Below are positions 16,987 to 25,499 of a stretch of 36,220 nucleotides of DNA, piece by piece (positions within the stretch are counted from its first letter, which is position 1; every line of letters begins with the position of its first letter). A program made the position numbers and the translations under genes. Below the pieces are notes generated by a model. The model saw only the letters and a list, made by a program, of their open reading frames with translations, was not told the DNA's origin and made no database searches. The DNA is from Gemmatimonadota bacterium (lineage in GTDB: Bacteria; Gemmatimonadota; Gemmatimonadetes; Gemmatimonadales; Gemmatimonadaceae). Location of the stretch: the NCBI GenBank assembly GCA_031127085.1, contig JARIEY010000011.1, positions 1-36,220 on the forward strand. Reading direction: 5' to 3'.

Positions 16987-18260
16987 ACCCGCGCCGGGTC
17001 GTCGTCACGGGCATGGGCGCCATCACGCCGTGTGGTGTGGGGCTCGAACCGACCTGGGCCGCCGTGACCTCGGGGCAAAGTGGCATTGCGGCCATCAGCT
17101 GCTTCGACGCGTCCGCGCTGACGACGCGCATCGCGGGCGAGGTGCGCGGCTTCGTCGCCGAAGACCATATGGACGGCAAGCTGGCGCGTCGACTGGGCCG
17201 ATATCAGCAGTTCGCCATGGCGGCGGGAGAGATGGCGATGCGTGACGCGGCGCTGGTTATCACGCCGCAGCAGGCGGAACGAGCGGCGGTGGTGGTCGGA
17301 TCATCCACGGGTGGTCTTTCGGAGGCCGAGGCGACGATACATGCCACCGGCCTGCGGGACCCGAAGGCCGTGAGTCCGTTCTTCATTTTGAACGTGCTGC
17401 CCAACGTTGCCGCCAGCTATCTGAGTATCCGTCACGGCATCAAAGGACCGAGTTGGTCGACCAACAGCGCCTGCGCGACCAGCGCACACGCGTTGGGTGA
17501 TGCAATGCGGATGATCCAACGCGATGAAGTGGACGTCGTGCTGGCCGGCGGAGCTGAGGCCCCTATTGGCTTCGTCTGCGTCGCCGGATTCGGGGCGTTG
17601 CGTGCGCTGTCGACTCGCAACCACGATCCCGAACGCGCAAGCCGTCCGTTCGATACCGATCGCGATGGCTTCGTGCTGAGCGAAGGCGCCGCCATGCTCG
17701 TCCTCGAGGATCTCGATCACGCGCGCGCGCGGGGCGCCCGCATCTACGCAGAGTTGGCTGGGTACGGCTCGACATCCGACGCGCACCACATCACGCAGCC
17801 AGCCCCCGGCCACGAAGGCTCGCAACGCTGCATGCGCGCCGCGCTACGCGACGCGCAACTCGCGCCGTCAGCGATTGACTACATCAATGCGCATGCCACC
17901 TCGACGCCACTGGGCGACGTGGCGGAGATCGCCGCCATCGAGGCGGTGTTCGGTGAGCACGCCAAGCGCGTCCCCGTGTCGTCCACCAAGTCGATGATGG
18001 GGCACCTGACCGGAGCGGCCGGTGCGGTCGAGGCGTGCCTGAGCGTCCTCGCGCTCACCACGGGCGTACTGCCACCGACCGTCAACCTCGATTCATGCGA
18101 TCCGGCGATCGGCATGGACTGTGTACCGCACCGCGCGCGGCGGCACGAGTGTGGCGCCGTCATGACGAACTCGTTTGGCTTTGGTGGCACCAACGCCGTG
18201 CTCGTGTTTACGCGAACACGCGATGAGATGCACGACCCGATGACACGGTCGATTCCGTAA
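16983..18260 (+). CDS. fabF: 3-oxoacyl-ACP synthase II (FabF-type ketosynthase)
   Basis: A 425-residue condensing enzyme with the complete Cys-His-His triad: Cys164 in TNSACATSAHAL, His304 in NAHATSTPLGD and His341 in SMMGHLTGAAGA, with Lys336 and the C-terminal NSFGFGGTNAVLVF. Numbering differs by only one from E. coli FabF (163/303/340). It extends acyl-ACP with malonyl-ACP. It starts at GTG inside the previous stop (GTGA). No acyl carrier protein or other fab gene is nearby, so this is probably an accessory ketosynthase serving the operon's product rather than the housekeeping enzyme. The stop overlaps the next start (TAATG). Confidence 0.92.
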   Translation: MNPRRVVVTGMGAITPCGVGLEPTWAAVTSGQSGIAAISCFDASALTTRIAGEVRGFVAEDHMDGKLARRLGRYQQFAMAAGEMAMRDAALVITPQQAERAAVVVGSSTGGLSEAEATIHATGLRDPKAVSPFFILNVLPNVAASYLSIRHGIKGPSWSTNSACATSAHALGDAMRMIQRDEVDVVLAGGAEAPIGFVCVAGFGALRALSTRNHDPERASRPFDTDRDGFVLSEGAAMLVLEDLDHARARGARIYAELAGYGSTSDAHHITQPAPGHEGSQRCMRAALRDAQLAPSAIDYINAHATSTPLGDVAEIAAIEAVFGEHAKRVPVSSTKSMMGHLTGAAGAVEACLSVLALTTGVLPPTVNLDSCDPAIGMDCVPHRARRHECGAVMTNSFGFGGTNAVLVFTRTRDEMHDPMTRSIP

Positions 18261-19768
18261 TGCGGCTGCGCCTCCCATCGATGCCGCCACGCGGGGCATC
18301 AATTCTTCTGACTATCGCAATCGCCGCACTGCTTGCACAGGTGGCCGACGCGATCGTTGCCGATCGGGCGATGTACGCCGATGGCGCCAACTTCTTTCTT
18401 GGTTGGCGTCTGGCCCCCGGTGACTGGATCATCGCATCCGATGCGAAGCATCCCCGGCTCTTCGTGAACGCGCTCAACCAAGGGCCCGCCATTCTGGCGC
18501 GCTTCGCGGGCGTAACGGATCTCAACGCCCTTCGCCTGTGGTTCGGCGCGGGATTGTTCGCGGCTCCGTTGCTCATCTTCGGTTGGTGCGTCGCACTCGG
18601 TGCGCGCGCGGCCGACTTCCGCGTGGCGCTGGCAATGGGTGCGGGGACCATCGCCGCTCTGATGCCGTCGCAGATCTTTATTCTCGAGCAGGCCATCACC
18701 ACCACGGCCCTCGCGTGGATGCTGTTGTCCTATCAGGTGCTGCCATTGCGGTGGCGGTGGTACGACATCGCTTTGGTCGCCACAGCGTCGTTCGTATTGC
18801 TACAATCGCACGAGACGATCCTCGTCGAAGGCACCATCCTGGGCCTGCTCGCACTTGAGGCCGTGCGGCTCTCCGGATGGCGGCAGACGAGCCGACAGAC
18901 CCTCTACGTGGGTGCCGTAGGCTTCGCGGTGGCGCTGCACGTGATCTGGTGGATGCACGAGCACCCAATCCTCTCGCAGACGTCGAATTTTCTCGGCCTC
19001 TGGTACGTGGCATTGCCGTGGGAGTTGTGGAGAAACAACGGCCGGCCCACACTGTTTTTGCTCGTGGTTGCGCCACTCGCGATTCTGGGCGCCATGCACG
19101 GAATGCCGACTCCGCTCGCTCGACGCTGGCGCCGCATCGCCGCGTGGGTGGGAGCGATCGGCGCCGCCACGATCCTTGCCGGAGCCCTCACGCCGTGGCT
19201 CAGTCCCGAGGCGGTGGCTCCCCGGGTGCAGTTCGACCTTCGCGTGCTGATCCCATTTGTCAGTGCGGCCTTCATGGCATTGGCGGGCGCGTGGGTATTG
19301 GCAGGACCGGATGCGCGGGCGGGCAAGCACACGACCCTGAAGGTCGCCATTGCGGTCGCGCTCCTGGGCGGTACCAGTTGGCAGTTCGCCAATACCGCTC
19401 AGTGGCGGCAGTTCGACGGCGCAGTTCGCACCGTGCTGACATCGTCGCCCGCCGGGGAGGTTGACCCGGAGCTCGTGCGCGAACTGCTCGTTCAGCGCGC
19501 GGCGCCGAATGCCTGGCGCATGCAGTGGGAGTGGGCGTGGGGCTTCCTTTCCCTGGCGCGCCTGGACCAACCGCGCGTCTCGGTCATTATCGTCCCCACG
19601 TCTGAGCGCCAGTCGTTTCGCTCGCCGCGCACGTCGCAGGATTCTCTCCATCTCCCGTGGCTGCGCTCCATTCCCCCCGATGGGGTCTACCGCTTAGATG
19701 CCCTCGCCGCGGCCTGCGCGCAGGGACGGTGCGGTATCGTGCCGGCACCGCCGCAATCGGTGCGTTGA
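18260..19768 (+). CDS. Polytopic membrane protein, paralog of the gene at 29313-30815
   Basis: A 502-residue protein with about ten hydrophobic helices in the first 380 residues and a soluble C-terminal part of about 110 residues. It has no recognised family. It shares a run of landmarks with the second copy near 30 kb: 'DRAMYADGANFF', 'RLFVNALNQGPAILARFAGV', 'QAITTTALAWMLL', 'VLIPFVSAAFMALAGA' and 'APNAWRMQWEWAWGF'. The N-terminal helix, then an Asp-Gly loop and an Arg/Asn-rich stretch, resembles the layout of GT-C glycosyltransferases, but I see no decisive motif. It is the last gene of the FkbM-GNAT-KAS operon (1-bp overlap) and converges on the phosphonate operon with a 2-bp gap. Confidence 0.75.
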   Translation: MRLRLPSMPPRGASILLTIAIAALLAQVADAIVADRAMYADGANFFLGWRLAPGDWIIASDAKHPRLFVNALNQGPAILARFAGVTDLNALRLWFGAGLFAAPLLIFGWCVALGARAADFRVALAMGAGTIAALMPSQIFILEQAITTTALAWMLLSYQVLPLRWRWYDIALVATASFVLLQSHETILVEGTILGLLALEAVRLSGWRQTSRQTLYVGAVGFAVALHVIWWMHEHPILSQTSNFLGLWYVALPWELWRNNGRPTLFLLVVAPLAILGAMHGMPTPLARRWRRIAAWVGAIGAATILAGALTPWLSPEAVAPRVQFDLRVLIPFVSAAFMALAGAWVLAGPDARAGKHTTLKVAIAVALLGGTSWQFANTAQWRQFDGAVRTVLTSSPAGEVDPELVRELLVQRAAPNAWRMQWEWAWGFLSLARLDQPRVSVIIVPTSERQSFRSPRTSQDSLHLPWLRSIPPDGVYRLDALAAACAQGRCGIVPAPPQSVR

Positions 19769-19770
19769 GC

Positions 19771-20472
19771 CTATCCGCCGAACATCGCCCGCGCTTTCGC
19801 TAAATCGTCGGGGAAGTCAATCTCTACCCACGGCGCGCCATCAGTTGGCACCGCCACGACCATCGTGTCGGCCAGCATCCGCGCCAGCGCATCCTCGTAG
19901 CCCCCGGCGGTCTCGCCCTGCGCGATCTGTGTCAGAATGGCGTGGCGCAGACGCCGGACCGAGGCCGCGCTGAGTTTGGCAAACCCAACCCACTCGCCCT
20001 GCGTCTCATACCCGTCCGCCGGGCCCCGACGCAGCGCGCGCACGCGAGCACCGTCGATGCCGGCCATATACTGCTCGTCCGTGAAGACCGTACCAACATC
20101 CACAAGCAATGCGTCCGGTCCTTCGGCGTGCACCAGCCGCGCGAGAAGCGTCGGGTCGAAAGCAACATCGCCGTCCAGCAGCAGCACATCACCGTCAACT
20201 ACGTCCAACCCGGTCGCGAGCGAGACCACGCTCCCTTCGGTGTAGCGCGCGTTGTCGAGCAGCGTCGGAGGCGCCTCGCGCGCGTCGACGTGCGCGCGGA
20301 TAAGGTCAGCCCGGTGGCCGACGACAATCGTCACCGGCAGGCCCAACGCCCCCAGCGCATCGAGGTATCGGTCGAGCAGCACCCGGTCACCGACGGTCGC
20401 CAGGCACTTGGGGGCGTCGTGCGCCAAGCCCAGCCGCGTCCCGCGGCCAGCGGCAAGAATGAGCGCCCTCAC
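19771..20472 (-). CDS. Stand-alone nucleotidyltransferase, probable CTP:phosphonate type
   Basis: A 233-residue NTP transferase with an intact signature LAAGRGTRL (6-14) and the downstream PK (21-22). The Mg-binding Asp lies in LLLDGDVAFD (97-106). It also has NARYTEGSVVSL and WVEIDFPDDL, features shared with LicC/PntC-type cytidylyltransferases that activate small phosphorylated amines. As the last gene of a PEP mutase operon it most likely converts AEP and CTP to CMP-AEP in the cytoplasm; a sugar-phosphate substrate cannot be excluded. It starts at GTG overlapping the transaminase stop (GTGA). It is probably the working activating enzyme, since the copy fused to PEP mutase looks degenerate. 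Confidence 0.82.
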   Translation of the reverse strand: MRALILAAGRGTRLGLAHDAPKCLATVGDRVLLDRYLDALGALGLPVTIVVGHRADLIRAHVDAREAPPTLLDNARYTEGSVVSLATGLDVVDGDVLLLDGDVAFDPTLLARLVHAEGPDALLVDVGTVFTDEQYMAGIDGARVRALRRGPADGYETQGEWVGFAKLSAASVRRLRHAILTQIAQGETAGGYEDALARMLADTMVVAVPTDGAPWVEIDFPDDLAKARAMFGG

Positions 20473-21539
20473 CGGCCGAGCACCGTCCGCATCTCACGCA
20501 GCAGCGCGTCGATGGCATCGTGGCGGAAGTGCCCGATGATCCCGAGCCGGAACGCGCGCTCCTTCAATGGCCCCTGTGCCGCGTAAATGCAGAGTCCCGC
20601 GCGCTTGAGCGGCGCGTGGAGCGCGTCATATGTCCACCCATCGGGCAAATGGCACGCCACGAGCGTGTTGCCGTACGCGTCGCGTGGCAGCAACAGCTGG
20701 ATGCCCATCGCCTCAAGACCGTCGAGCAGCCGCTGCATCAGCGACGCGTAGTGGGCCTGCCGCGCCGCGACCCCCTCGTCCAGCGTCTCCTGCAACGCCT
20801 CGCGCAGAGCGAACATCGCGTGCAGCGGTGGCGTGAAGGGAAACTCGCCGTTCACCTCCGCCGCGGCGTGCGCGGCCAGGTTGCTGTAGTGGGCGCCACG
20901 CTGCAGCTCAGCGGCGCGCCGCAGTGCAGGACTGGCGATGACGAAGGCCGCTCCCGGCACACCACGCAGGCACTTGTTCGCTGACCCAATCACGCCGTCG
21001 AGGTCCCACCCAGCGATGTCGATCGGTTCGCCAATGATACTGCTCACCGTGTCCGCCAACACCAGCACTCCTCGGCGCTTGGCCACCGCCGTCACCTCGC
21101 GCAGCGGATTGAGGCGGCCGGTCGCGGTCTCGTGATGCACCAGATACACCGCACCATATGCAGCACCATCCAGTCGCGCGCCAAGCGCATCGAGCGGAAT
21201 CGACTCGCCCCACCCTAAGCGCCACTCGTCGATGTCAACGCCGTGATGGCGTCCCATCGCCGACGCGCGCTCGCCATACGGTCCGTTCGCGATCACGAGC
21301 ACCTTACCCAGCGGGCGCGCCGCCGCAATGATGGCCTCGATCGCAACGGAACCCGAACCGCCCAGCAGCACAATCTCATGCGGTGCCGCGTCGTCCAAGC
21401 CTGTCACCAGACGGATGTCACGGCGGATCTCCGCCAGCAGCGCGCCAAACTCCGGCTCGCGGTGTCCGATATCCGGATGCAACAACGCGTGACGCACCCG
21501 TTCGGAGATGTTCGAAGGGCCGGGAGAAAAGAGGATCAT
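20469..21539 (-). CDS. phnW: 2-aminoethylphosphonate transaminase (AEP:pyruvate aminotransferase)
   Basis: A 356-residue PLP enzyme of fold type I, close to the usual 365. It has SPGPSNISERVRHALL with GHREPEF (25-31), LLGGSGSVAIEA, the PLP-contacting Asp163 in LADTVSSIIGE and the Schiff-base Lys189 in GSANKCLRGVPG. In phosphonate biosynthesis the enzyme aminates phosphonoacetaldehyde to AEP; in catabolism it runs the other way. Here the operon also contains the biosynthetic mutase and decarboxylase and no phosphonatase, so synthesis is indicated. Start ATG 21539 overlaps the decarboxylase stop (ATGA); the longer open frame upstream is antisense-free but lies inside the decarboxylase gene. Confidence 0.93.
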   Translation of the reverse strand: MILFSPGPSNISERVRHALLHPDIGHREPEFGALLAEIRRDIRLVTGLDDAAPHEIVLLGGSGSVAIEAIIAAARPLGKVLVIANGPYGERASAMGRHHGVDIDEWRLGWGESIPLDALGARLDGAAYGAVYLVHHETATGRLNPLREVTAVAKRRGVLVLADTVSSIIGEPIDIAGWDLDGVIGSANKCLRGVPGAAFVIASPALRRAAELQRGAHYSNLAAHAAAEVNGEFPFTPPLHAMFALREALQETLDEGVAARQAHYASLMQRLLDGLEAMGIQLLLPRDAYGNTLVACHLPDGWTYDALHAPLKRAGLCIYAAQGPLKERAFRLGIIGHFRHDAIDALLREMRTVLGR

Positions 21540-22690
21540 GGAAGCGGCGGCGAAAGGGTGCGGCGAAGTCGGTTCGCTACGTCGTGCGGCGCGATCGTGG
21601 GGCGTCCGAGATCCTTGCTGGCGCCAAGGGCAATGCGACAATGAACGAAGTGCGGCCCAGGCACGCGTTGCGCATCCGCAACGGCACGCCCCAGCTCAAC
21701 GACGCCATCCACGGTGCAGGCCGAGGCATAGCCGCACGCCCGCGCGAGCCCGGGAAAGTCCACACTCGGCGCAATCGTCTTCTGCGCGCCGGTCGAGTCG
21801 TACGCCTCGTTATCGAGTACCACGTGCACGAACCGCGGCGGGCGTAGGTGCCCCACGCTCGCCACTGCCTCGAGCCGCATCAGCAAGGCGCCATCCCCAT
21901 CGAGCACGAGGACGGGTGTGTCGGTTGTTGTGGCGATGCCGAGCGCTACGCTCGGTGCGCATCCCATGGAGCCAACGAGATACAGGTTGCGCGCGCGGTC
22001 CTCCAGTTCAAACCACTCGCGCCCCGTTTTACCCGTAGTGGCAACGACCACGCTCTCGGGCCGCATCGCTTCGAGTACCGCGGCGAGCGCCTCGCGGCGC
22101 GCAGGGCGCGGACGCTCCGTGAGCGCCGCAGCCGGCGGAGACTCGGGCGCCGGCTGTGCGCTGCGCCGCGGTGTGTACTCGCCCACCACGTTCTTGCGCA
22201 GGATAAAGGCAAACGGCCGGCCGGTCTGCTCCATATGCTCGACGGCGCGCGCCACCGCAGGGCCAATGTCGGCGTCAGAGGCCGGGAACCAATCGTGGGC
22301 GACCTCGAGTGCACGCAGCACGTCGCGCGTCGTGCGCCCCATCAGGGCGTGCTGTGGCTCATCCGGTGCGCCATCCGGGTCCCCGCGCAGCGTGATGATG
22401 AGCAACGCAGGAATCCGGAACGGATCGAGCAGCGAGGTGAGTGGGTTCACCAGGTTGCCAAGCCCGGAGTTCTGCAGCAGCACCACGGGGCGAGCGCCCG
22501 CCAACTGCGCCCCCGCCGCCATCGCCAGCGCCTCACCTTCGTTTGTCGCCGCGATGTACCGCAGGTCATCGCGATCGATCACGTAGTCAATGAACGGACG
22601 CAGATACGAGCACGGTACGCCGACCCACGGCCCAAAGCCGTGCGCGCCGAGGACATCCACAAAGCGCTCCGATGAGACTCGCGCGATCAC
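21536..22690 (-). CDS. aepY: Phosphonopyruvate decarboxylase
   Basis: A 384-residue ThDP enzyme that converts 3-phosphonopyruvate to phosphonoacetaldehyde, the irreversible step that pulls PEP into phosphonates. It has GVPCSYLRPFIDYV, the conserved Glu51 in TNEGEALAMAAG, LLQNSGLGNLVNPLTSLL, and the ThDP/Mg motif from LDGDGALLMRLEA (264-275) to VLDNEAYDSTGAQKT. The family usually has about 375-380 residues. It starts at GTG 22690, overlapping the PEP mutase stop as GTGA. All active-site elements are present. It lies second in a four-gene coupled operon. Confidence 0.95.
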   Translation of the reverse strand: MIARVSSERFVDVLGAHGFGPWVGVPCSYLRPFIDYVIDRDDLRYIAATNEGEALAMAAGAQLAGARPVVLLQNSGLGNLVNPLTSLLDPFRIPALLIITLRGDPDGAPDEPQHALMGRTTRDVLRALEVAHDWFPASDADIGPAVARAVEHMEQTGRPFAFILRKNVVGEYTPRRSAQPAPESPPAAALTERPRPARREALAAVLEAMRPESVVVATTGKTGREWFELEDRARNLYLVGSMGCAPSVALGIATTTDTPVLVLDGDGALLMRLEAVASVGHLRPPRFVHVVLDNEAYDSTGAQKTIAPSVDFPGLARACGYASACTVDGVVELGRAVADAQRVPGPHFVHCRIALGASKDLGRPTIAPHDVANRLRRTLSPPLP

Positions 22691-24390
22691 GATGAGACCA
22701 GCCGGCAGGCGAGTTCGTAGTCGGCGAAGCTGCGGAGCTCGAGCCACCCCGACGTGACTTCAAGCGCCGTTATGTCGAGTCCGCCCGCTAGGGCACGCTG
22801 CAGCAGATCGGGCACCGCGGCAGCACCCATACCTTCCGCCTGATCGCGGAGCACCGGCCACTGCGACGACGAGACCAGCACAAGTCCGGCGAACTCGCCA
22901 TTCGCCGTCTGCGCATCGACCCCGCTGCCAATGGCGAGCACGCGACGCGGCGCTGACGGGCTCAAGAAGCGCTTGGAGGCGGTCCCCTCATCGTCGACGT
23001 GGACAAAATCCCGCGTCGTATGCCCCGGCGTTACCGGTCGATCGCTCCGATCGACCACCACGGTACAAGGATCCGCCGTGGCGAGCAGGCGTTCAATCAG
23101 CGGACGCTCGACGAGGACATCGCCGTACCAGACGAGTGTGCGCGCATCCGCAGCGTCCGGTGTAGCCGGAGCGGCTAGCAACGACCCGACCTCACCGCCC
23201 GCGGGCCACGAGGTACTTACGCAAAGGCGCGCGCCAGAGGCAGGCACCGCATCGTGACGATAGCCCGCCACAACAGTGATGTCGGCAATGCCGCACTGGC
23301 GCAGCACCTCCACCTGACGATGAACCAACGACTGCCCGTTCACATCGAGGGCCGCGAGAGGCACGCTACCGGTCAGCGACGCAAGGGTCGGGTCGTCTCG
23401 GTGATCACCCGCGTGGAGGAGTATGGCGCGCGTCGGCACCGCGCCGCTGCGGTCGAAGGCCTGCTCCGCCGCCCGGTGGGCCGGCATCCCCTGCAGGTCA
23501 AAGAGCACGCTCAGCGGCGCAATCTCGCCTTCGACCGCGAGACTGTTGCCATCTCGCATGATCGTCCGCCAGGTGTCGCTCACGGCGCGCGCTGCGGCGC
23601 GGATTCCCTGATTGGCGTAGATCACCATCTTGATCCCCAGTGCGTCCGCCTCGGCCACCCCCAGCGTGGGATACGTCGTGGGAACCACAATCACCGGCAC
23701 CGAGGGGGTCCAACGCTGCATGAACTCGCGAATCCCCTCAGCGGTGCGCGATTTGTCGTGGATCAGCAGCGCGTCGGCGCCGGCACGCACATAGGCATCG
23801 GCACGCCTCAGCGCCTCGTCGACTCCCCACCCGGCAATAAGCGCTTCCGTGCGCGCGATGACGGCGAACTCGCGGGTGCGCTGCGCGTTCTTCGCGGCGA
23901 GAATCTTCCCCACGAACTCCGCCACCGAGGCCAACTCCTGCTTGCCATCGATGAAGCTGTTGGTCTTGGGGAAGCACTTGTCTTCAATGCAGACCGCAGC
24001 GACACCTGCCGCCTCGAACAGGCGCACCATACGCATCACATTGTTCGAGTTGCCGTATCCCGTGTCGCAGTCGGCGATCACGGGCACCGGCGCCACGCCC
24101 TGCGCGATGCTCTCCGCAGCCGCGAGATACTCGGTCATCGTGAGGATACTGGCGTCGGGCACTCCGTGGGCCGACGAGATCTCAAAGCCGCTGGACCAGA
24201 TGGCGTCGAGCCCCGCCTGCACCGCGAGCTTCGCGCCCAACGCATTGTGGGCGCCGGCCACGCGACCCACGCCCGGGCGCGCCCAAAGCGCACGCAGTCG
24301 TTGCGCGGGAGTTCCAGTTTCGGTGCTGATCGGCGTCACGGCGTGTCTGGGTTGAGGCTCTCGCGTACATTCAACAGATTGCGCGGCCAT
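22687..24390 (-). CDS. aepX: PEP mutase fused to a degenerate nucleotidyltransferase domain
   Basis: A 567-residue fusion. Residues of about 28-310 are PEP mutase: AHNALGAKLAVQAGLD, the metal-binding ADCDTGYGN (Asp107, Asp109) and the mutase-specific EDKCFPKTNS (136-145; consensus EDKxxxxxNS), followed by IARTEALIAGWG and LIHDKS. It converts phosphoenolpyruvate to phosphonopyruvate by forming the C-P bond. Residues of about 320-567 have the fold of an NTP transferase (strand RAILLHAG, 'NGQSLVHRQVEVLRQCGI', 'WYGDVLVERP' with Asp424) but lack the glycine-rich LxAxRGxxL and the RPK pair that normally bind the nucleotide. Such mutase-nucleotidyltransferase fusions are known, but with intact signatures. 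The first 27 residues are an unexplained tail. First gene of the operon. Confidence 0.93.
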   Translation of the reverse strand: MAAQSVECTREPQPRHAVTPISTETGTPAQRLRALWARPGVGRVAGAHNALGAKLAVQAGLDAIWSSGFEISSAHGVPDASILTMTEYLAAAESIAQGVAPVPVIADCDTGYGNSNNVMRMVRLFEAAGVAAVCIEDKCFPKTNSFIDGKQELASVAEFVGKILAAKNAQRTREFAVIARTEALIAGWGVDEALRRADAYVRAGADALLIHDKSRTAEGIREFMQRWTPSVPVIVVPTTYPTLGVAEADALGIKMVIYANQGIRAAARAVSDTWRTIMRDGNSLAVEGEIAPLSVLFDLQGMPAHRAAEQAFDRSGAVPTRAILLHAGDHRDDPTLASLTGSVPLAALDVNGQSLVHRQVEVLRQCGIADITVVAGYRHDAVPASGARLCVSTSWPAGGEVGSLLAAPATPDAADARTLVWYGDVLVERPLIERLLATADPCTVVVDRSDRPVTPGHTTRDFVHVDDEGTASKRFLSPSAPRRVLAIGSGVDAQTANGEFAGLVLVSSSQWPVLRDQAEGMGAAAVPDLLQRALAGGLDITALEVTSGWLELRSFADYELACRLVSS

Positions 24391-24447
24391 CGCAAGGCGG
24401 CCGCGTACCGCGCTTGCGAGTCATTCTCATCCGCCACACTCCCGCCC

Positions 24448-25473
24448 GTGTCGACTGAGCCGGTCTCGACTTCATATCGTTTTACCGATCGGTCGCTCCT
24501 TCGACCCTGGCTCACGCGGGTCTGGTTTGAGCGCCTGTTCCCGCTGCTGCCACGCTGGCTGGCCGCCAACATCGTCACGGTGCTATCCACCGGGGTGCTG
24601 CTCAGCGTGCTGCTCGCGTCCTTCGTGGCGGACCAGATCGGGGCCGCAGGCTACGCGCTCCTGCAGTTGGTGGCGCTGCAACTCTACGTTGCAGGCGACC
24701 ATCTCGACGGGATGCAGGCCAAGGCAAGCGGTACGACATCGCCACTGGGCGATTTTCTGGACCATCACTGCGACCTGTGGGCCGGCTGCGTGCTCTGCTT
24801 CGGCTTCTGGAGTCTGACGGGGGGCCCTCTATGGGAGCTCTTCGTGCTCACCGGCCTGATGATCCTCGGCTTCGCCATCACCTACGTGGAACGCGCCGAA
24901 CGTCGCGCGTTGCACTTCACCTCGTGGGGCACGCTCGAAGCGATCGCCATCGTCACGGCGTTCTATCTGGCGTGGTGCTTCGGGCCCGTGCGTGCCTGGT
25001 TTCAGCAGACCACGGCAGGCATTCCACGGCATATGTTCGTCGCTGCCATCGGCGTCGTAATGTGCGTCGGCGTGATCGTTGTCATCGCGCGGCGCCTCGC
25101 GCGCCTTCCCGTGCCGCTGCTCCTGTTCGCCTCGATGCTCATCGCGCTCGCCGTGTGGATTGTGCGCCATCCCGCACTCCCTCCGCTGGCGGGCTGGCTG
25201 CTCGTTGGACTCGCGGGCGCAGAGTACGTGGCGCGGGTGATGCAGGCGCACACGACCACGCGACCGCGCCCGTGGCCCGATGCCCTGGCCGTGCTTGGGA
25301 CGGCCGCCCTGTGGCTACGCTATCCGGTTGCTGACGCACCGGTGCCAATCCTGATCGCCTTCGGAGGCTGGCTCACACTGCGGTATCTGGTCACGCTCAC
25401 CAGAATCATCGCCGGCTGGCGGATGCACTGGGTGTGGGTGAACGCAACACCCGGCGACTCGGCGAAAGGCTAG
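24448..25473 (+). CDS. CDP-alcohol phosphotransferase
   Basis: A 341-residue inner-membrane enzyme with about ten hydrophobic helices. The catalytic motif D(x2)DG(x2)A(R/K)(x8)G(x3)D(x3)D is complete: Asp84, Asp87-Gly88, Ala91-Lys92, Gly101, Asp105, Asp109. Lys replaces the usual Arg at 92. The segment SSPLG-like 'TSPLGDFLDHHCDLW' recalls eukaryotic ethanolamine/choline phosphotransferases. The family moves an alcohol phosphate from a CDP- or CMP-linked donor to a lipid or polyol. Beside the AEP operon, CMP-AEP is the attractive donor, giving an aminoethylphosphonate lipid. The start is GTG 24448, 57 bp from the divergent mutase start; no clear promoter box is seen. A far longer upstream frame is antisense to the mutase gene. 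Confidence 0.88.
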   Translation: MSTEPVSTSYRFTDRSLLRPWLTRVWFERLFPLLPRWLAANIVTVLSTGVLLSVLLASFVADQIGAAGYALLQLVALQLYVAGDHLDGMQAKASGTTSPLGDFLDHHCDLWAGCVLCFGFWSLTGGPLWELFVLTGLMILGFAITYVERAERRALHFTSWGTLEAIAIVTAFYLAWCFGPVRAWFQQTTAGIPRHMFVAAIGVVMCVGVIVVIARRLARLPVPLLLFASMLIALAVWIVRHPALPPLAGWLLVGLAGAEYVARVMQAHTTTRPRPWPDALAVLGTAALWLRYPVADAPVPILIAFGGWLTLRYLVTLTRIIAGWRMHWVWVNATPGDSAKG

Positions 25474-25499
25474 CAGCGGTCACTGGGGTGCCGGTCGCC

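Noticed and set aside
23254-24447. Upstream extension of the CDP-alcohol phosphotransferase frame (about 398 codons)
   Set aside because: Antisense to the PEP mutase fusion, no motif, and the phosphotransferase family starts near 24448.
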